Positions 8,580 to 17,680 of a stretch of DNA of 64,000 nt are shown here, one piece after another (position 1 is the stretch's first letter; every line of letters starts with the position of its first letter). The notes beneath the pieces are model-generated. The model worked only from the letters and a program-made list of their open reading frames with translations, did no database searches and was not told the DNA's origin. Location: the NCBI RefSeq assembly GCF_000759445.1, contig NZ_JRMB01000001.1, positions 1,116,001-1,180,000 on the forward strand, read 5' to 3'. The position numbers and the translations under genes were made by a program. This stretch comes from Pseudomonas lutea. GTDB lineage: Bacteria > Pseudomonadota > Gammaproteobacteria > Pseudomonadales > Pseudomonadaceae.

Positions 8580-10205
8580 TCAGAAAATGTAATCCGTGGT
8601 CAGGAACGTCGATTCGCGGTTATGAATGATGTCGCTGATCAGCGCCTTGTTGCTCTCCTGGAATTTGGTCGCCACCAACGTACGGATCGAGAACACGCGC
8701 AGCGCGTCGTCCACCGACAAGGTTCCTTCAGCGGAGTTCTTGCGGCCATTGAACGGGAAGCTGTCGGGGCCACGCTGGCACTGGGCGTTGATGTTGATGC
8801 GCCCCACCTGATTGGCAAACGCATCGACCAGCCGTCCAACCTGCTTGGAGTCGTTGCCGAAGATGCTCAACTGCTGGCCGAAGTCAGAGTCCAGCACGTA
8901 CTCGATAACCGTCTCCAGATCACGGTACGCGACCACCGGCACCACTGGCCCGAACTGTTCTTCGTGGTACACGCGCATGTCCGGCGTGACCGGGTACAGC
9001 ACGGCCGGGTAAAAGAATTGCGCTTGGGTGGTGCCGCCGCCTTCGTTCACCACCTTTGCGCCTTTGCTCACGGCGTCGTCTACCAGCCCTTGCAGGTACT
9101 CGGTCTTGCCAGGCTCGGGCAAAGGCGTCAGTGACACACCCGGTTCCCACGGCATGCCCGGCTTGAGCTGAGCGAGTTTTTCTTCAAATTTTTCAAGAAA
9201 GCTGCCGACGACGTTTTCGTGGACGAAGAGGATCTTCAGCGCCGTGCAGCGCTGGCCGTTGAACGACAGGGAGCCGGTGATGGCTTCCGTCACTGCGTTG
9301 TCCAGGTTCACATCCGGCAGCACGATTCCCGGGTTCTTGGCGTCCAGACCCAGGGCGGCACGCAGACGGTGCGGCTTGGGGTGCAGCTTTTTCAGGGCGC
9401 TGGCCGCCTTGTTGGTGCCGATGAAGGCGAACACGTCGATCTTGCCGCTGGCCATGAGCGCGCTGACCGTCTCGCGTCCGCTGCCGTAGATCACGTTGAT
9501 GACGCCGGCCGGGAAGCTGTCGCGGAACGCCTCAAGCAGCGGACGAATCAGCAGCACGCCGAACTTGGCCGGTTTGAACACCACCGTGTTGCCCATGATC
9601 AGGGCCGGAATCAACGTGGTGAAGGTTTCGTTCAGCGGGTAGTTATAAGGGCCCATGCACAGGGTTACGCCCAATGGCACGCGGCGAATCTGGCCGAGCG
9701 TGTCCTGCTCCAGCTCAAAGCGGCTGGAGCGACGGTCCAGTTCCTTGAGCGCATTGATGGTGTCGACGATGTAATCGCAGGTGCGGTCGAACTCTTTCTG
9801 CGAATCCTTGAGGTTCTTGCCGATTTCCCACATCAGCAGCGTGACCACGGCATCGCGCTGCTCGCGCATCAGCTTGAGGAAGGTCTCCACGTGATGGATG
9901 CGGTCGGCGACACGCATGGTCGGCCACGCGCCCTGACCCCGGTCGTAGGCTTTGACGGCAGCGTCGAGTGCGCTCATAGCGGTGTCGGCGTCCATCAGCG
10001 GCGTGCTGCCCAATACCACGGATTCAAGACCGGCGTCGGTCCTCAGCGAGACCGGGCTCAGCACCGGCGCCAAAGGCCCTTGCCACTGATGCAGTTCGCC
10101 ATTGACCAGATAATCGCGCTGCTCGATGGCGGGACCTGCGCGAAACTGCTCAGGAATCTCGTCGGCGCGCGGGTACAGGTTGTCCAGGCGGGTGTGCAGG
10201 GTCAT
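8580..10205 (-). CDS. Aldehyde dehydrogenase, NADP-dependent GapN-like
   Basis: This is a 541-residue soluble member of the aldehyde dehydrogenase superfamily, closest by eye to NADP-dependent non-phosphorylating glyceraldehyde-3-phosphate dehydrogenases. It would oxidise an aldehyde to the acid in the cytoplasm. The catalytic cysteine is C320 in SFNGQRCTALK. The cofactor region includes PYNYPLNETFTTLIPALIMGN and VVFKPAK. The usual ELGGK motif that supplies the general-base glutamate reads GLDAK at residues 286-290, so the canonical Glu is absent from that position. It appears monocistronic: the divergent T6SS promoter region is separated from it by its own terminator. The substrate is inferred only from family resemblance. 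Confidence 0.85.
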   Translation of the reverse strand: MTLHTRLDNLYPRADEIPEQFRAGPAIEQRDYLVNGELHQWQGPLAPVLSPVSLRTDAGLESVVLGSTPLMDADTAMSALDAAVKAYDRGQGAWPTMRVADRIHHVETFLKLMREQRDAVVTLLMWEIGKNLKDSQKEFDRTCDYIVDTINALKELDRRSSRFELEQDTLGQIRRVPLGVTLCMGPYNYPLNETFTTLIPALIMGNTVVFKPAKFGVLLIRPLLEAFRDSFPAGVINVIYGSGRETVSALMASGKIDVFAFIGTNKAASALKKLHPKPHRLRAALGLDAKNPGIVLPDVNLDNAVTEAITGSLSFNGQRCTALKILFVHENVVGSFLEKFEEKLAQLKPGMPWEPGVSLTPLPEPGKTEYLQGLVDDAVSKGAKVVNEGGGTTQAQFFYPAVLYPVTPDMRVYHEEQFGPVVPVVAYRDLETVIEYVLDSDFGQQLSIFGNDSKQVGRLVDAFANQVGRININAQCQRGPDSFPFNGRKNSAEGTLSVDDALRVFSIRTLVATKFQESNKALISDIIHNRESTFLTTDYIF

Positions 10206-10341
10206 CTCATTTACCTCTTCAAGTCGATCAGCGTGGCAAACAGGCTGAACACACTACGCCTCCGTCGCCGCCGAATGAAGCCTTGAGATCAATGTATGTC
10301 GAGGTAGCGCACCTGCGCAGCAGGCGGGCCAGAGCGGCCGG

Positions 10342-11463
10342 TTACGCCACCGCCGTCTGGTTGCGGCCCGACGCCTTGGCCCGAAACAGCGCCTTGTCCG
10401 CCAGGCCGAGCAAGCCGTTTACATCCGCATCGGCCTTGCCCATGGCCGCAACGCCCAGGCTGGCGGTCACACCTTCGTCATGCCGGCAGGTGATGTCGGC
10501 AATCGCCTGCCGCAGCTGCTCGGCAATGACGTGGGCGGCTTCAATGGACGTATTGGCCAGCAACAGCGCGAATTCTTCGCCGCCGAGGCGCCCGCAGACA
10601 TCACCCTCGCGCGCAGAGTCGCAGATCACCCGGCCGATTTGCCGCAACACGTCATCCCCCGCCTGATGGCCGTGGCAGTCGTTGATGCGTTTGAAGTGAT
10701 CGATGTCCAACATCAGCGCGCACAGTGGCAGGCGGCTGCGCTTGCACGTGTCATAGGTGCGTTCGGCCAGATGGAAAAAGGCCCGGCGGTTTTTCACTCC
10801 GGTCAGTTCGTCGGTCTGCGCGGCGTGGTCGGCGATGCGATGGGCGTGCTCCATTTCGCGGCCCAGGCGGAAGGCCCTCTCCATCGACTGGGATAACTTG
10901 CGCGTCGCGCTCGCCACAAAACCGGCAAAGATCAGCGACGCCACCGCCATCCCCAATTGCGCGGTCTGGGGCTGAAACAGCAGCCAGACCGACGAAGGCA
11001 ATAGCACCAGCGCGATTGCCACCAGGGTCATGGATCGGTAGGCCGAATAGCAGGACACCGCGCTCACCGACATGCCCACGGTAAACAGCAGCACCAGCGT
11101 CTGGGTCAGCAAGTCGCCGGCCTGCATCAGCGCCAATGCGCCGCAGCCCCAGATGCCTGCGGAAAGGATCAACGTGATCCAGTAGGTAGTTTCCCAGCGC
11201 TCCGGGGTGCGAGTGGCTTCCGGCACCCGAAAATAGGCCGTCAGCATGACCAGGCGCAAGCTGGCCGAGCCGCCCACCAGGCTGAGCCAGCCGCTGATCA
11301 AGGAGTGGTTCAGGCGCTCCCAGCAGATCCACGAGAGCATGGAGGCCGCCAGAACACTGCCGAACACCGAGAAGAAGCTCTGCCGAAACAGCAACTGCAG
11401 CCGATCATTACGCACTTGGGCGCGAATGCGGGCGTCGCGTGAAGATTGGGAATCCTGGTACAT
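10342..11463 (-). CDS. Membrane-bound diguanylate cyclase (GGDEF domain)
   Basis: It would make cyclic di-GMP from two GTP at the inner membrane. From the start MYQDSQSSRDARIR the protein has about 373 residues. Five or six hydrophobic helices form a sensor-like N-terminal half. A short linker leads to a C-terminal GGDEF domain with DELTGVKNRRAF, the metal-binding DIDHFKRINDCHGH and an intact active site GGEEF. The RxxD inhibitory site is not obvious five residues before GGEEF. The frame is open up to 11592, and ATG codons at 11508 and 11592 are alternatives. No ribosome-binding site clearly decides, so the start is uncertain. It seems to be a single-gene unit. Confidence 0.88.
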   Translation of the reverse strand: MYQDSQSSRDARIRAQVRNDRLQLLFRQSFFSVFGSVLAASMLSWICWERLNHSLISGWLSLVGGSASLRLVMLTAYFRVPEATRTPERWETTYWITLILSAGIWGCGALALMQAGDLLTQTLVLLFTVGMSVSAVSCYSAYRSMTLVAIALVLLPSSVWLLFQPQTAQLGMAVASLIFAGFVASATRKLSQSMERAFRLGREMEHAHRIADHAAQTDELTGVKNRRAFFHLAERTYDTCKRSRLPLCALMLDIDHFKRINDCHGHQAGDDVLRQIGRVICDSAREGDVCGRLGGEEFALLLANTSIEAAHVIAEQLRQAIADITCRHDEGVTASLGVAAMGKADADVNGLLGLADKALFRAKASGRNQTAVA

Positions 11464-11631
11464 CGAGTTCGCCTGAAACTGGCATGAGAGGTTCACCGAT
11501 TGTGGCATCGTGCTATGACGCTTAACAACTAGCGCGCCAATTATCCGCCATCCGGTAAGGCCAAATTGGCCCCGGCGTGCAAACGTGCGCAAATTATTGG
11601 CGCCCGGGCGCGCAAGTCGGTTGTTGAATGG

Positions 11632-12369
11632 CTACCTCGACTGACCGAGCAGCTCCACCAGCTTCAGCGCATCCGCGGTGGCGGCACCGCTGGCGGTGTT
11701 GTCGAAGATGCACCACACCGGCGCACCATGCTGCGCCTGGGCCTGAAGCGCCGCTGCCAAACGGGCCAGATACTCAGTCTCGTAGGCGCTGTAATAGATG
11801 CGCGGCGCGCCGTGCAGTCTCCAGTAGCGCAGGCCCTCCCAGCCCGCGGGCTGACGGTCGTTGCTGAGACGTGACGGATCAACCGCCGCCTGCGCTATTC
11901 GATGGCCGGCCAGCATCGGCTCAGCCTGCACCCAGCTTTCATGGCGGGGTTCGATCACCACAGGGCCGGCGAAGCGCTCGCGCAGCTGGGTGAAAAAAAC
12001 CTCAGCCACGTCGGCCTCAAACGCCAGCGAAGGCGGCAACTGCAGCAGCAGGCAGCCAAGCCGCTGACCCAGCTCCCCGCACTGCCCGAGAAATTCATCC
12101 AGCGCCTGGGCGCTGCCCTGCAAACGCTGCTCGTGGGAAATGAGTTTTGGCATCTTCACCGAAAACCGGAAATCTTCGGGCACGGACTCGGCCCAGCGTG
12201 CGTAAGTTTGCGGGCGATGGGGGCGGTAGAACGAGCTGTTGATCTCGGCGGTATTGAATTGCCTGGCGTAGCGCTGCAGGTGGGTACCCTCACCTGGGAA
12301 GGCTGGCGCATGCTCGCGGCCCAGGCTCCAGCCGGCGCAACCGACGAACACCTTGGCGGGCCCGCTCAA
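11632..12369 (-). CDS. DUF72 family protein
   Basis: This 245-residue protein has the DUF72 hallmark start (VFVGCAGWSLGREHAPAFPGEGTHLQRYA) and the NTAEINSSFYRPHRPQTYARWAESVPEDFRFSVKMPK block that is typical of the family. The fold is TIM-barrel-like; the biochemical function is not established. It overlaps the upstream HhH-GPD gene by 4 nt, suggesting that the two are co-translated, so a nucleic-acid-related role is possible but not shown. Confidence 0.88.
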   Translation of the reverse strand: MSGPAKVFVGCAGWSLGREHAPAFPGEGTHLQRYARQFNTAEINSSFYRPHRPQTYARWAESVPEDFRFSVKMPKLISHEQRLQGSAQALDEFLGQCGELGQRLGCLLLQLPPSLAFEADVAEVFFTQLRERFAGPVVIEPRHESWVQAEPMLAGHRIAQAAVDPSRLSNDRQPAGWEGLRYWRLHGAPRIYYSAYETEYLARLAAALQAQAQHGAPVWCIFDNTASGAATADALKLVELLGQSR

Positions 12370-12797
12370 AACAACACCTGTGCGGCCTCGCGCATGAAGA
12401 TTTCCGCCGTCTTCGGCCCGATGCCGTCAAACGATTGAAGGCGTTTCTCGAAGTCACGCCGGTCCGTGCTCGCCTCCCGCATACCGCTGACCGTGCCGCC
12501 GTATTCAGCCAACAGCCTGGAAGCCAGCGTCTGCAGCCGCGTCGAGGTGGACTCGTCATAGCGCGCATAGCCGCCCTCGCCCAACATCCGCACCAGCTCC
12601 CGATGTGTGCAACCCGCCAGTTTGCGCGGCGTGTCGCGCCCGTGCTTGTCGACGATAACATGCCATGTCTGCACCGCCACTTGGGCACGGATTCGCTTGC
12701 CCATCAAAAAGCTGGCCAGCAACCATTTGAACAGCGCGCTTTCACCGCCGTGCACAAGATCAATGCCCAGCGCGTGCGCTGTGACGTTCACGCCCAT
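12366..12797 (-). CDS. HhH-GPD-like DNA base-excision repair protein (endonuclease III fold)
   Basis: The 143-residue product contains a helix-hairpin-helix of the GPD type near its C-terminus (RLQSFDGIGPKTAEIFMREA) and the helical segment AVQTWHVIVDKHGRDTPRKLAGC. It is shorter than Nth or MutY and lacks the C-terminal Fe-S cysteine cluster. The expected Lys of bifunctional glycosylases is not obvious, so it may be monofunctional or a non-catalytic relative. The start ATGGGCGTG at 12797 is chosen because AAGGAG lies 8-9 nt upstream; the ATG five codons earlier is part of that ribosome-binding site. It is coupled to the DUF72 gene. Confidence 0.72.
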   Translation of the reverse strand: MGVNVTAHALGIDLVHGGESALFKWLLASFLMGKRIRAQVAVQTWHVIVDKHGRDTPRKLAGCTHRELVRMLGEGGYARYDESTSTRLQTLASRLLAEYGGTVSGMREASTDRRDFEKRLQSFDGIGPKTAEIFMREAAQVLF

Positions 12798-12928
12798 GCC
12801 ACTCTCCTTCATCCGGTTTGTGCAGTGACTTCGTCCGGGGCGGATGAGTTCGATTTTTCAACGAGCGGTGAAGTGGCCATGGAGCGGCCGTAACGGCGGC
12901 TATGACAGCTAAATTTGAAACGAGGGCT

Positions 12929-13621
12929 TCAGGCGTTGGAAAGCTGGTTGATCCCGATGACCTCACCGCTCCAGATCATCTCGAAGTGAGCGCTTTGCAC
13001 GATTGACGTGACGTGGCGCGGCGACAGCAAGGCCCAACAATGGTTGCCGGGTGAGCGCACCGAGCGGTAGCGCAGCCCGGCGAGCCCCGCTTCCTTCGCC
13101 GCCTTGCCCAGCCGGTGCGACTGCGAGTAGTCGTCGGGCGCGTAAATGGGGTCCGACGCGGGCACCGCAGTGGCATTGACACTGCCCTGCTCGCCGAAGC
13201 TGCAATACAGGCTACGGAACACAAAGCGCTCGTACTTCAGCGCCGCCACTCGCGACCAGTACAGCTGCTGGTGATGGCGTACCTCGGCAATGGCCGTGTC
13301 AACCGTATCGGCCAGGTACAGCACGCCGAACTCGCCGCTGCTGAAGCGCGAACCGGCCGGATTGACGTGGGTAAAAGGTGCCACAGCGTATGAACACCCC
13401 GGAATGCCGAACGGAATGTCGGCCAGAGGAATCAGCTCGATGCGTCCGACTTCGTTCAATAACCTTGGATTGGTCAGGGCCTGAATGCGGTACAGGGTTT
13501 CAAACTCGGCAGCGTCCGCCACGTCGCTGAACAGCTCGATGGGCGGGAATTTGGAATTCACCAGCCGATAGGCGTGCTGTGCCTCGCCAGCCAGTGCAGG
13601 GAGGCTGTCCGGCGTCACCAT
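12929..13621 (-). CDS. RES-domain toxin
   Basis: RES toxins act on NAD+ (degradation or ADP-ribosyl transfer) and arrest growth. The 230-residue protein has the family's key residues: Arg in AYRLV (R19), Arg-Phe in NPAGSRFSSGEFGVLYLA (R92, Y102) and Glu in TAIAEVRHHQ (E113). It is second in a two-gene operon and its start overlaps the antitoxin stop by 7 nt, the usual order and spacing for RES/Xre modules. Which NAD+ chemistry it performs cannot be told from the sequence. Confidence 0.9.
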   Translation of the reverse strand: MVTPDSLPALAGEAQHAYRLVNSKFPPIELFSDVADAAEFETLYRIQALTNPRLLNEVGRIELIPLADIPFGIPGCSYAVAPFTHVNPAGSRFSSGEFGVLYLADTVDTAIAEVRHHQQLYWSRVAALKYERFVFRSLYCSFGEQGSVNATAVPASDPIYAPDDYSQSHRLGKAAKEAGLAGLRYRSVRSPGNHCWALLSPRHVTSIVQSAHFEMIWSGEVIGINQLSNA

Positions 13622-14019
13622 TGCGCGCCCCGGAGGGTGTCGATGCGGCGGAAGGTTTCATACAGCGAGATCATGTCGCCCTGGGCCATGACGTCCAGCG
13701 GCTTTCGTCCGTTGAAGAACTCGTTGTGGTTTTCCATCGACGGGAAACCGTAGGCGTTGTCGGGGTTATCGAACAACGTTCTGAGTGCAGCGTGGATGTT
13801 CAGCACGAAGCTGACGCGTTGCATCTGGTCCTGATCGAGCGCGACCGACCACTCGGTGTCGCCTTGCCGCGCCCGTGTGTACGTGCTGCGGGAAATGCGC
13901 AAGACCTGGCAGGCTTGTTCACTGGTGGCTGTCCATTTGTCCAGAATGCGCAACGCTGCCCGCAAACCCACCACACATTCGGACTTGGACAAGTGTCTGG
14001 CTGGGATGGCAATGGTCAT
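13615..14019 (-). CDS. Xre/MbcA/ParS-type antitoxin (DUF2384)
   Basis: This 134-residue protein neutralises the RES toxin by covering its active site and normally represses its own promoter. The N-terminal half contains a helix-turn-helix region (SEQACQVLRISRSTYTRARQ). The C-terminal half has the toxin-binding domain typical of the family, with AALRTLFDNPDNAYGFPSMENHNEFFNGRKPLDVM and the end RRIDTLRGAQW. It comes first in the operon and overlaps the toxin gene by 7 nt. Its start codon lies inside one arm of a 9-bp inverted repeat, which suggests autoregulation. Confidence 0.9.
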   Translation of the reverse strand: MTIAIPARHLSKSECVVGLRAALRILDKWTATSEQACQVLRISRSTYTRARQGDTEWSVALDQDQMQRVSFVLNIHAALRTLFDNPDNAYGFPSMENHNEFFNGRKPLDVMAQGDMISLYETFRRIDTLRGAQW

Positions 14020-14080
14020 TGGAGTACCTGTGACTGGACTGAATTTGGCTCTATAGGCGCTACATTACTCCAATTGAATC
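14018..14080 (-). promoter_or_regulatory. Candidate promoter and operator of the RES/Xre operon
   Basis: Perfect 9-bp inverted repeats ATTGGAGTA (14018-14026) and TACTCCAAT (14066-14074) are separated by 39 bp. On the minus strand TTCAAT and TATAGA are spaced 17 bp apart as a possible -35/-10 pair. The upstream repeat overlaps the -35 and the downstream repeat overlaps the antitoxin start codon. Bound repressor at both arms could close off the promoter. Confidence 0.5.
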
Positions 14081-14251
14081 CATGGACGCAATGTCAAGTG
14101 CGATCGCCAATGAGACGACGAGGCGTACGGTGATCACGACCATCCCACCGCCGCGCAAAAAAATGCACAAACCCGCACGCACACGGTCAGCCTTTTTAGT
14201 TGGCTGCCCAAGGCAGTCGTGTCACCGCATTGTTGAACGGAGAGCTCACCC

Positions 14252-15295
14252 ATGTCTGAAAAACACCTACTCGTGGCCGGCGCCAGCGGGGTTATCGGCA
14301 GCGCTGTCGTCGACAGTTTCGCCGAGGCCGGGTGGCAGGTGTCGACTGTTGGCAGGTCAACCACCGCACCCAGCCACTTCCCTCATCTGAGTGCCGACCT
14401 GCTCGATCCGCACACCCTGGCGTCATTGAAGCCCAGCCTCAAGGGCGTCACCCATCTGTTCTACAGCGCCTTGAAACCGAACAGCGACCCGGGCGTCGAG
14501 GCGGATGAGAACGCTGCGATGCTGGAGAACCTGGTGGCGGCGCTGCGTGGCGCGGGGGCCGACCTGGAACGCATTACTTTTGTGCAGGGCGGCAAGATCT
14601 ATGGCGCACATCTGGGGGTGTACAAGACCCCTGCCCGCGAGGATGACAGCCGCCACTTCCCGCCCAATCTGTATTTTCGCCATGAGGACTTCGTCAAAAG
14701 CCTCGAAAGCGAGGGCATCAAATGGACTGCGCTGCGCCCCGATATCGTCATCGGCCATTCCATTGGTTCGGCGATGAACCTGGGCAACCTGATTGGGCTG
14801 TACGGGGCGCTGTGCCGCGAAACCGGCACGGCGATGCAGTTTCCTGGCTCGGACGTGGCCTACCGCAACGTATTGGTCAACGTCACTTCAGCCGAGCTCA
14901 TCGGCCAGGCAGCGGTCTGGGCAGCCGTCGAGGAAAAAGACGGGGCTTACAACCTGACTAATGGCGATGTATTTCGCTGGAGCCATGTCTGGCCGAAGCT
15001 GGCCGAGTGGTTCGGTCTGGAAGTGGGCGAGCCGCAACCCATCTCCCTCACCCAGCGCCTGGGCGCGTTGCGTCCTGTGTGGGGAAACCTTGCGCAACGC
15101 GAAGGCCTGGCGCAGACCGACCCAGACCGTATCGCACTGGGTTCGTTTGGCGACTTCATTTTCCATGTCGAAAAGGACGCGATCTTCGACGTCACCAAAG
15201 CGCGTCAGGCAGGGTTCACCGGCATGAGTCTGCGCTCGGACGAAGCGCTGCTGGCGCATCTGGAAGGCATGCGCGCGAGGAAGTTGATTCCGTAA
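14252..15295 (+). CDS. PRISE-type short-chain dehydrogenase/reductase
   Basis: This is an extended SDR of 347 residues with the Rossmann motif VAGASGVIGSAVVDSFAEAG at the N-terminus, which favours NADP(H). The segments ITFVQGGKIYGAHLG, PPNLYFRHEDFV and WTALRPDIVIGHSIGSAMNLGN fit the progesterone-5-beta-reductase/iridoid-synthase-like (PRISE) group that reduces enones. Many bacterial members are annotated simply as SDR or NAD-dependent epimerase. A good GGAG lies 8 nt before the ATG. It appears monocistronic; a hairpin without a T run follows at about 15322-15350. Its natural substrate is unknown. Confidence 0.8.
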   Translation: MSEKHLLVAGASGVIGSAVVDSFAEAGWQVSTVGRSTTAPSHFPHLSADLLDPHTLASLKPSLKGVTHLFYSALKPNSDPGVEADENAAMLENLVAALRGAGADLERITFVQGGKIYGAHLGVYKTPAREDDSRHFPPNLYFRHEDFVKSLESEGIKWTALRPDIVIGHSIGSAMNLGNLIGLYGALCRETGTAMQFPGSDVAYRNVLVNVTSAELIGQAAVWAAVEEKDGAYNLTNGDVFRWSHVWPKLAEWFGLEVGEPQPISLTQRLGALRPVWGNLAQREGLAQTDPDRIALGSFGDFIFHVEKDAIFDVTKARQAGFTGMSLRSDEALLAHLEGMRARKLIP

Positions 15296-15411
15296 CCCAG
15301 CCACGATGCGGATAACGCATGTGCCCTGCCCGTTTGGTCAGCGGGCAAGGCACTGCGCAAGAGCAGCGGTCGGCATGTGAAAAAAGCGTGAGATATATCT
15401 TTGTAACAGGT

Positions 15412-15430
15412 GGTAATGATTCGCATCTTG
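15412..15430. promoter_or_regulatory. Candidate Fur box
   Basis: GGTAATGATTCGCATCTTG matches 12 of 19 positions of the classical Fur consensus, including an intact TAATGAT half. It lies about 45 bp upstream of the chosen start of the TonB-dependent receptor, where iron-responsive repression would be expected. Confidence 0.5.
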
Positions 15431-15472
15431 ATTCAGAATCGCGACTTTTCAGCGCCTTCAGGAAATCCGCTT

Positions 15473-17587
15473 GTGAATCCTCGCCTCCCCGCTTCGCTTC
15501 TCTTTGCCAGCGTCGCCAGCGTCGTCACCGCCTGGCCTGCCGCCCATGCAGCCGATGACGTGACGCTCCCCGAGATGCAAATCCAGGACAGTGCCGTGCA
15601 GGACGACGGGCAAAGCGTGGGTTATCAGGGCAAGCCGTCTTCGAGCACCACCAAGTTGGGGCTCACCAATAAACAGACGCCTCAGGCGATTACCACAATC
15701 ACCCGCGCGCAGATGAACGACTTCAAAATGAACGGGGTCAAGGATGCGCTGCGTTCTGCGCCGTCGGTGACCGTCGAGCAAAGCGAGAGCGACCGCACGG
15801 AATTCACATCGCGCGGATTCGACATCGGCAGCTTCGAGTACGACGGGATGGGCATGCCGTTCGCCCAGACCATCCTGATCGGGGACCTGGACATGGCCGA
15901 GTTCGAGCAGATCGACGTACTCCACGGCGCCAACGGTTTGATGAGCGGCACTGGCAACCCATCAGCCACGGTCAACTTCATCCGCAAACGGCCGACGCGT
16001 GATTTCCAGGCGCAGATCGACACCAGCGTGGGGTCGTGGGACAGCCGTCGCGTGCAGGCCGACGTGTCGGGGCCTTTGGCTGAAACAGGCAATGTGCGCG
16101 GCCGCTTCATTTATGCCCATGACAAAGGCAATTCGTGGATGGACCGTTACAGCCACGAGAAGAACGTCGCAGCCGGATTGCTGGCATTCGACCTCTCCGA
16201 CGCCGACACCTTCACGGTAGGCTTCACCCAGCACAACAGTGATTCCAACGGGAGCACCTGGGGCAACTTGCCGCTGGTTGACACCAACAGCAACCCGATC
16301 CACTACAGCAGCCGTTCGTCCAACGTCGGCCAGCCATGGACATACTGGAACATGCATACCCAGCGCGCCTTCGGCGAGTGGAAGCATGACTTCGGCAACA
16401 GCTGGAACGCCACGCTGACCGGCACCGGGATCACCGAGTATCAAGACACCAACATGCTGTATGTCGCGGGCGTTACCGACGACGACGCGCTGGCATTCGC
16501 GGCGCACACCACCAGCAAGGCGCATCAGCTGCTTGGTGAGGCCAAGGTCTCCGGGCCGTTCAGCCTGTTCGGTCGCGACCACGAACTGACGTTTGGTGCC
16601 GCCTACGGCCGCACTCATCAAAAAGCCCGTGAGTACGACGCGTTCGAATCAGGCTATTTCAATACCTCGTTTGCCGGGATTCTTGCCGGGAACTCGATCT
16701 CACCGCAGTTTCCCTTCACCCGCGACAGCAACACACAAAACTTCACCGACCGCCAGAAGAGCCTGTTTGCCGGGGCACGTTTCAGCCTCGCGGATGACCT
16801 GCACTGGATCGCCGGGGCGCGCATGCTGAGCGCCGATGGCACCGGCGACAGCTACGGCACTGACCATTCACAGCGAGAACACGGCAAAGTGACGCCCTAC
16901 ACCGGGCTGGTCTATGACCTGACCCCGCAGTGGAGCGTTTACACCAGTTGGACGGAAATCTTCAATCCGCAGTACGGCACGGTCGGCGTCGACGGCAAAG
17001 TGCTCGCACCGCTGGAAGGCAAAAGCCTGGAAGCCGGTGTGAAAGGCAGCGTGATGGACGATCGCCTGAACCTGACGGCTGCGGTGTTCAAGACCCACCA
17101 GAGCAATGTGGCGTCGGCGGACTACATTCAGGTGGGTTCGCAGTTCCGCTACTTCACCGAAGATTACGAGAGCCACGGGGTGGAGCTGGAGGCCTCGGGC
17201 GAAGTTTTGCCGGGGCTCGACCTGCTGGCGGGTTATACCTACGTTCATATCGAAAACGACGACGGCGACAGAGCTCGCCGTTATGTTCCGGCTCACGCCT
17301 TGCGCGGCATGGCGAGCTACCGTCTGCCCGGCCTGCCCCAGGCGCGGATCGGTACCCGCGTCAGCTGGCAGAGCGGCATCCAGAACGACACTTACAGCGT
17401 CATCCGCCAGAACGCGTACGCACTGGTCGACCTGATGACCAGCTACGACATCGACAGCAACTGGAGCACGGCGCTGAACTTCAACAACATCACCGACCGC
17501 AAATACCTGACGTCGCTGTACACCGGCACGGCCAGTAACTACGGCGCGCCGCGCAACCTCACCGCGTCGTTGACCTGGCGGTATTGA
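15473..17587 (+). CDS. TonB-dependent siderophore receptor
   Basis: This outer-membrane beta-barrel would import a ferric siderophore using TonB energy. The protein has a signal peptide ending at about PAAHA|ADD, then a TonB-box region, a plug domain (TPQAITTITRAQMNDFKMNGVKDALRSAPSV, IDVLHGANGLMSGTGNPSATVNFIRKRP) and a 22-strand-type barrel ending in an aromatic residue (LTWRY). The GTG at 15473 is preferred: it has AGGA about 9 nt upstream and gives a clean 26-residue signal peptide and a 704-residue protein. The GTG at 15410 would place the start inside the candidate Fur box. Plug motifs resemble ferri-coprogen/pyoverdine-type receptors; the ligand is not assigned. There is no signalling extension and no adjacent sigma/anti-sigma pair. 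Confidence 0.9.
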   Translation: MNPRLPASLLFASVASVVTAWPAAHAADDVTLPEMQIQDSAVQDDGQSVGYQGKPSSSTTKLGLTNKQTPQAITTITRAQMNDFKMNGVKDALRSAPSVTVEQSESDRTEFTSRGFDIGSFEYDGMGMPFAQTILIGDLDMAEFEQIDVLHGANGLMSGTGNPSATVNFIRKRPTRDFQAQIDTSVGSWDSRRVQADVSGPLAETGNVRGRFIYAHDKGNSWMDRYSHEKNVAAGLLAFDLSDADTFTVGFTQHNSDSNGSTWGNLPLVDTNSNPIHYSSRSSNVGQPWTYWNMHTQRAFGEWKHDFGNSWNATLTGTGITEYQDTNMLYVAGVTDDDALAFAAHTTSKAHQLLGEAKVSGPFSLFGRDHELTFGAAYGRTHQKAREYDAFESGYFNTSFAGILAGNSISPQFPFTRDSNTQNFTDRQKSLFAGARFSLADDLHWIAGARMLSADGTGDSYGTDHSQREHGKVTPYTGLVYDLTPQWSVYTSWTEIFNPQYGTVGVDGKVLAPLEGKSLEAGVKGSVMDDRLNLTAAVFKTHQSNVASADYIQVGSQFRYFTEDYESHGVELEASGEVLPGLDLLAGYTYVHIENDDGDRARRYVPAHALRGMASYRLPGLPQARIGTRVSWQSGIQNDTYSVIRQNAYALVDLMTSYDIDSNWSTALNFNNITDRKYLTSLYTGTASNYGAPRNLTASLTWRY

Positions 17588-17680
17588 TCGCGGTTTCGGG
17601 GCCTTTATTTCCAAAGGCTCCGACAACAGCCCCCGGCGATGCCTGTGGGAAACGGAATCCATCTGACCAAATCCGTCTCT

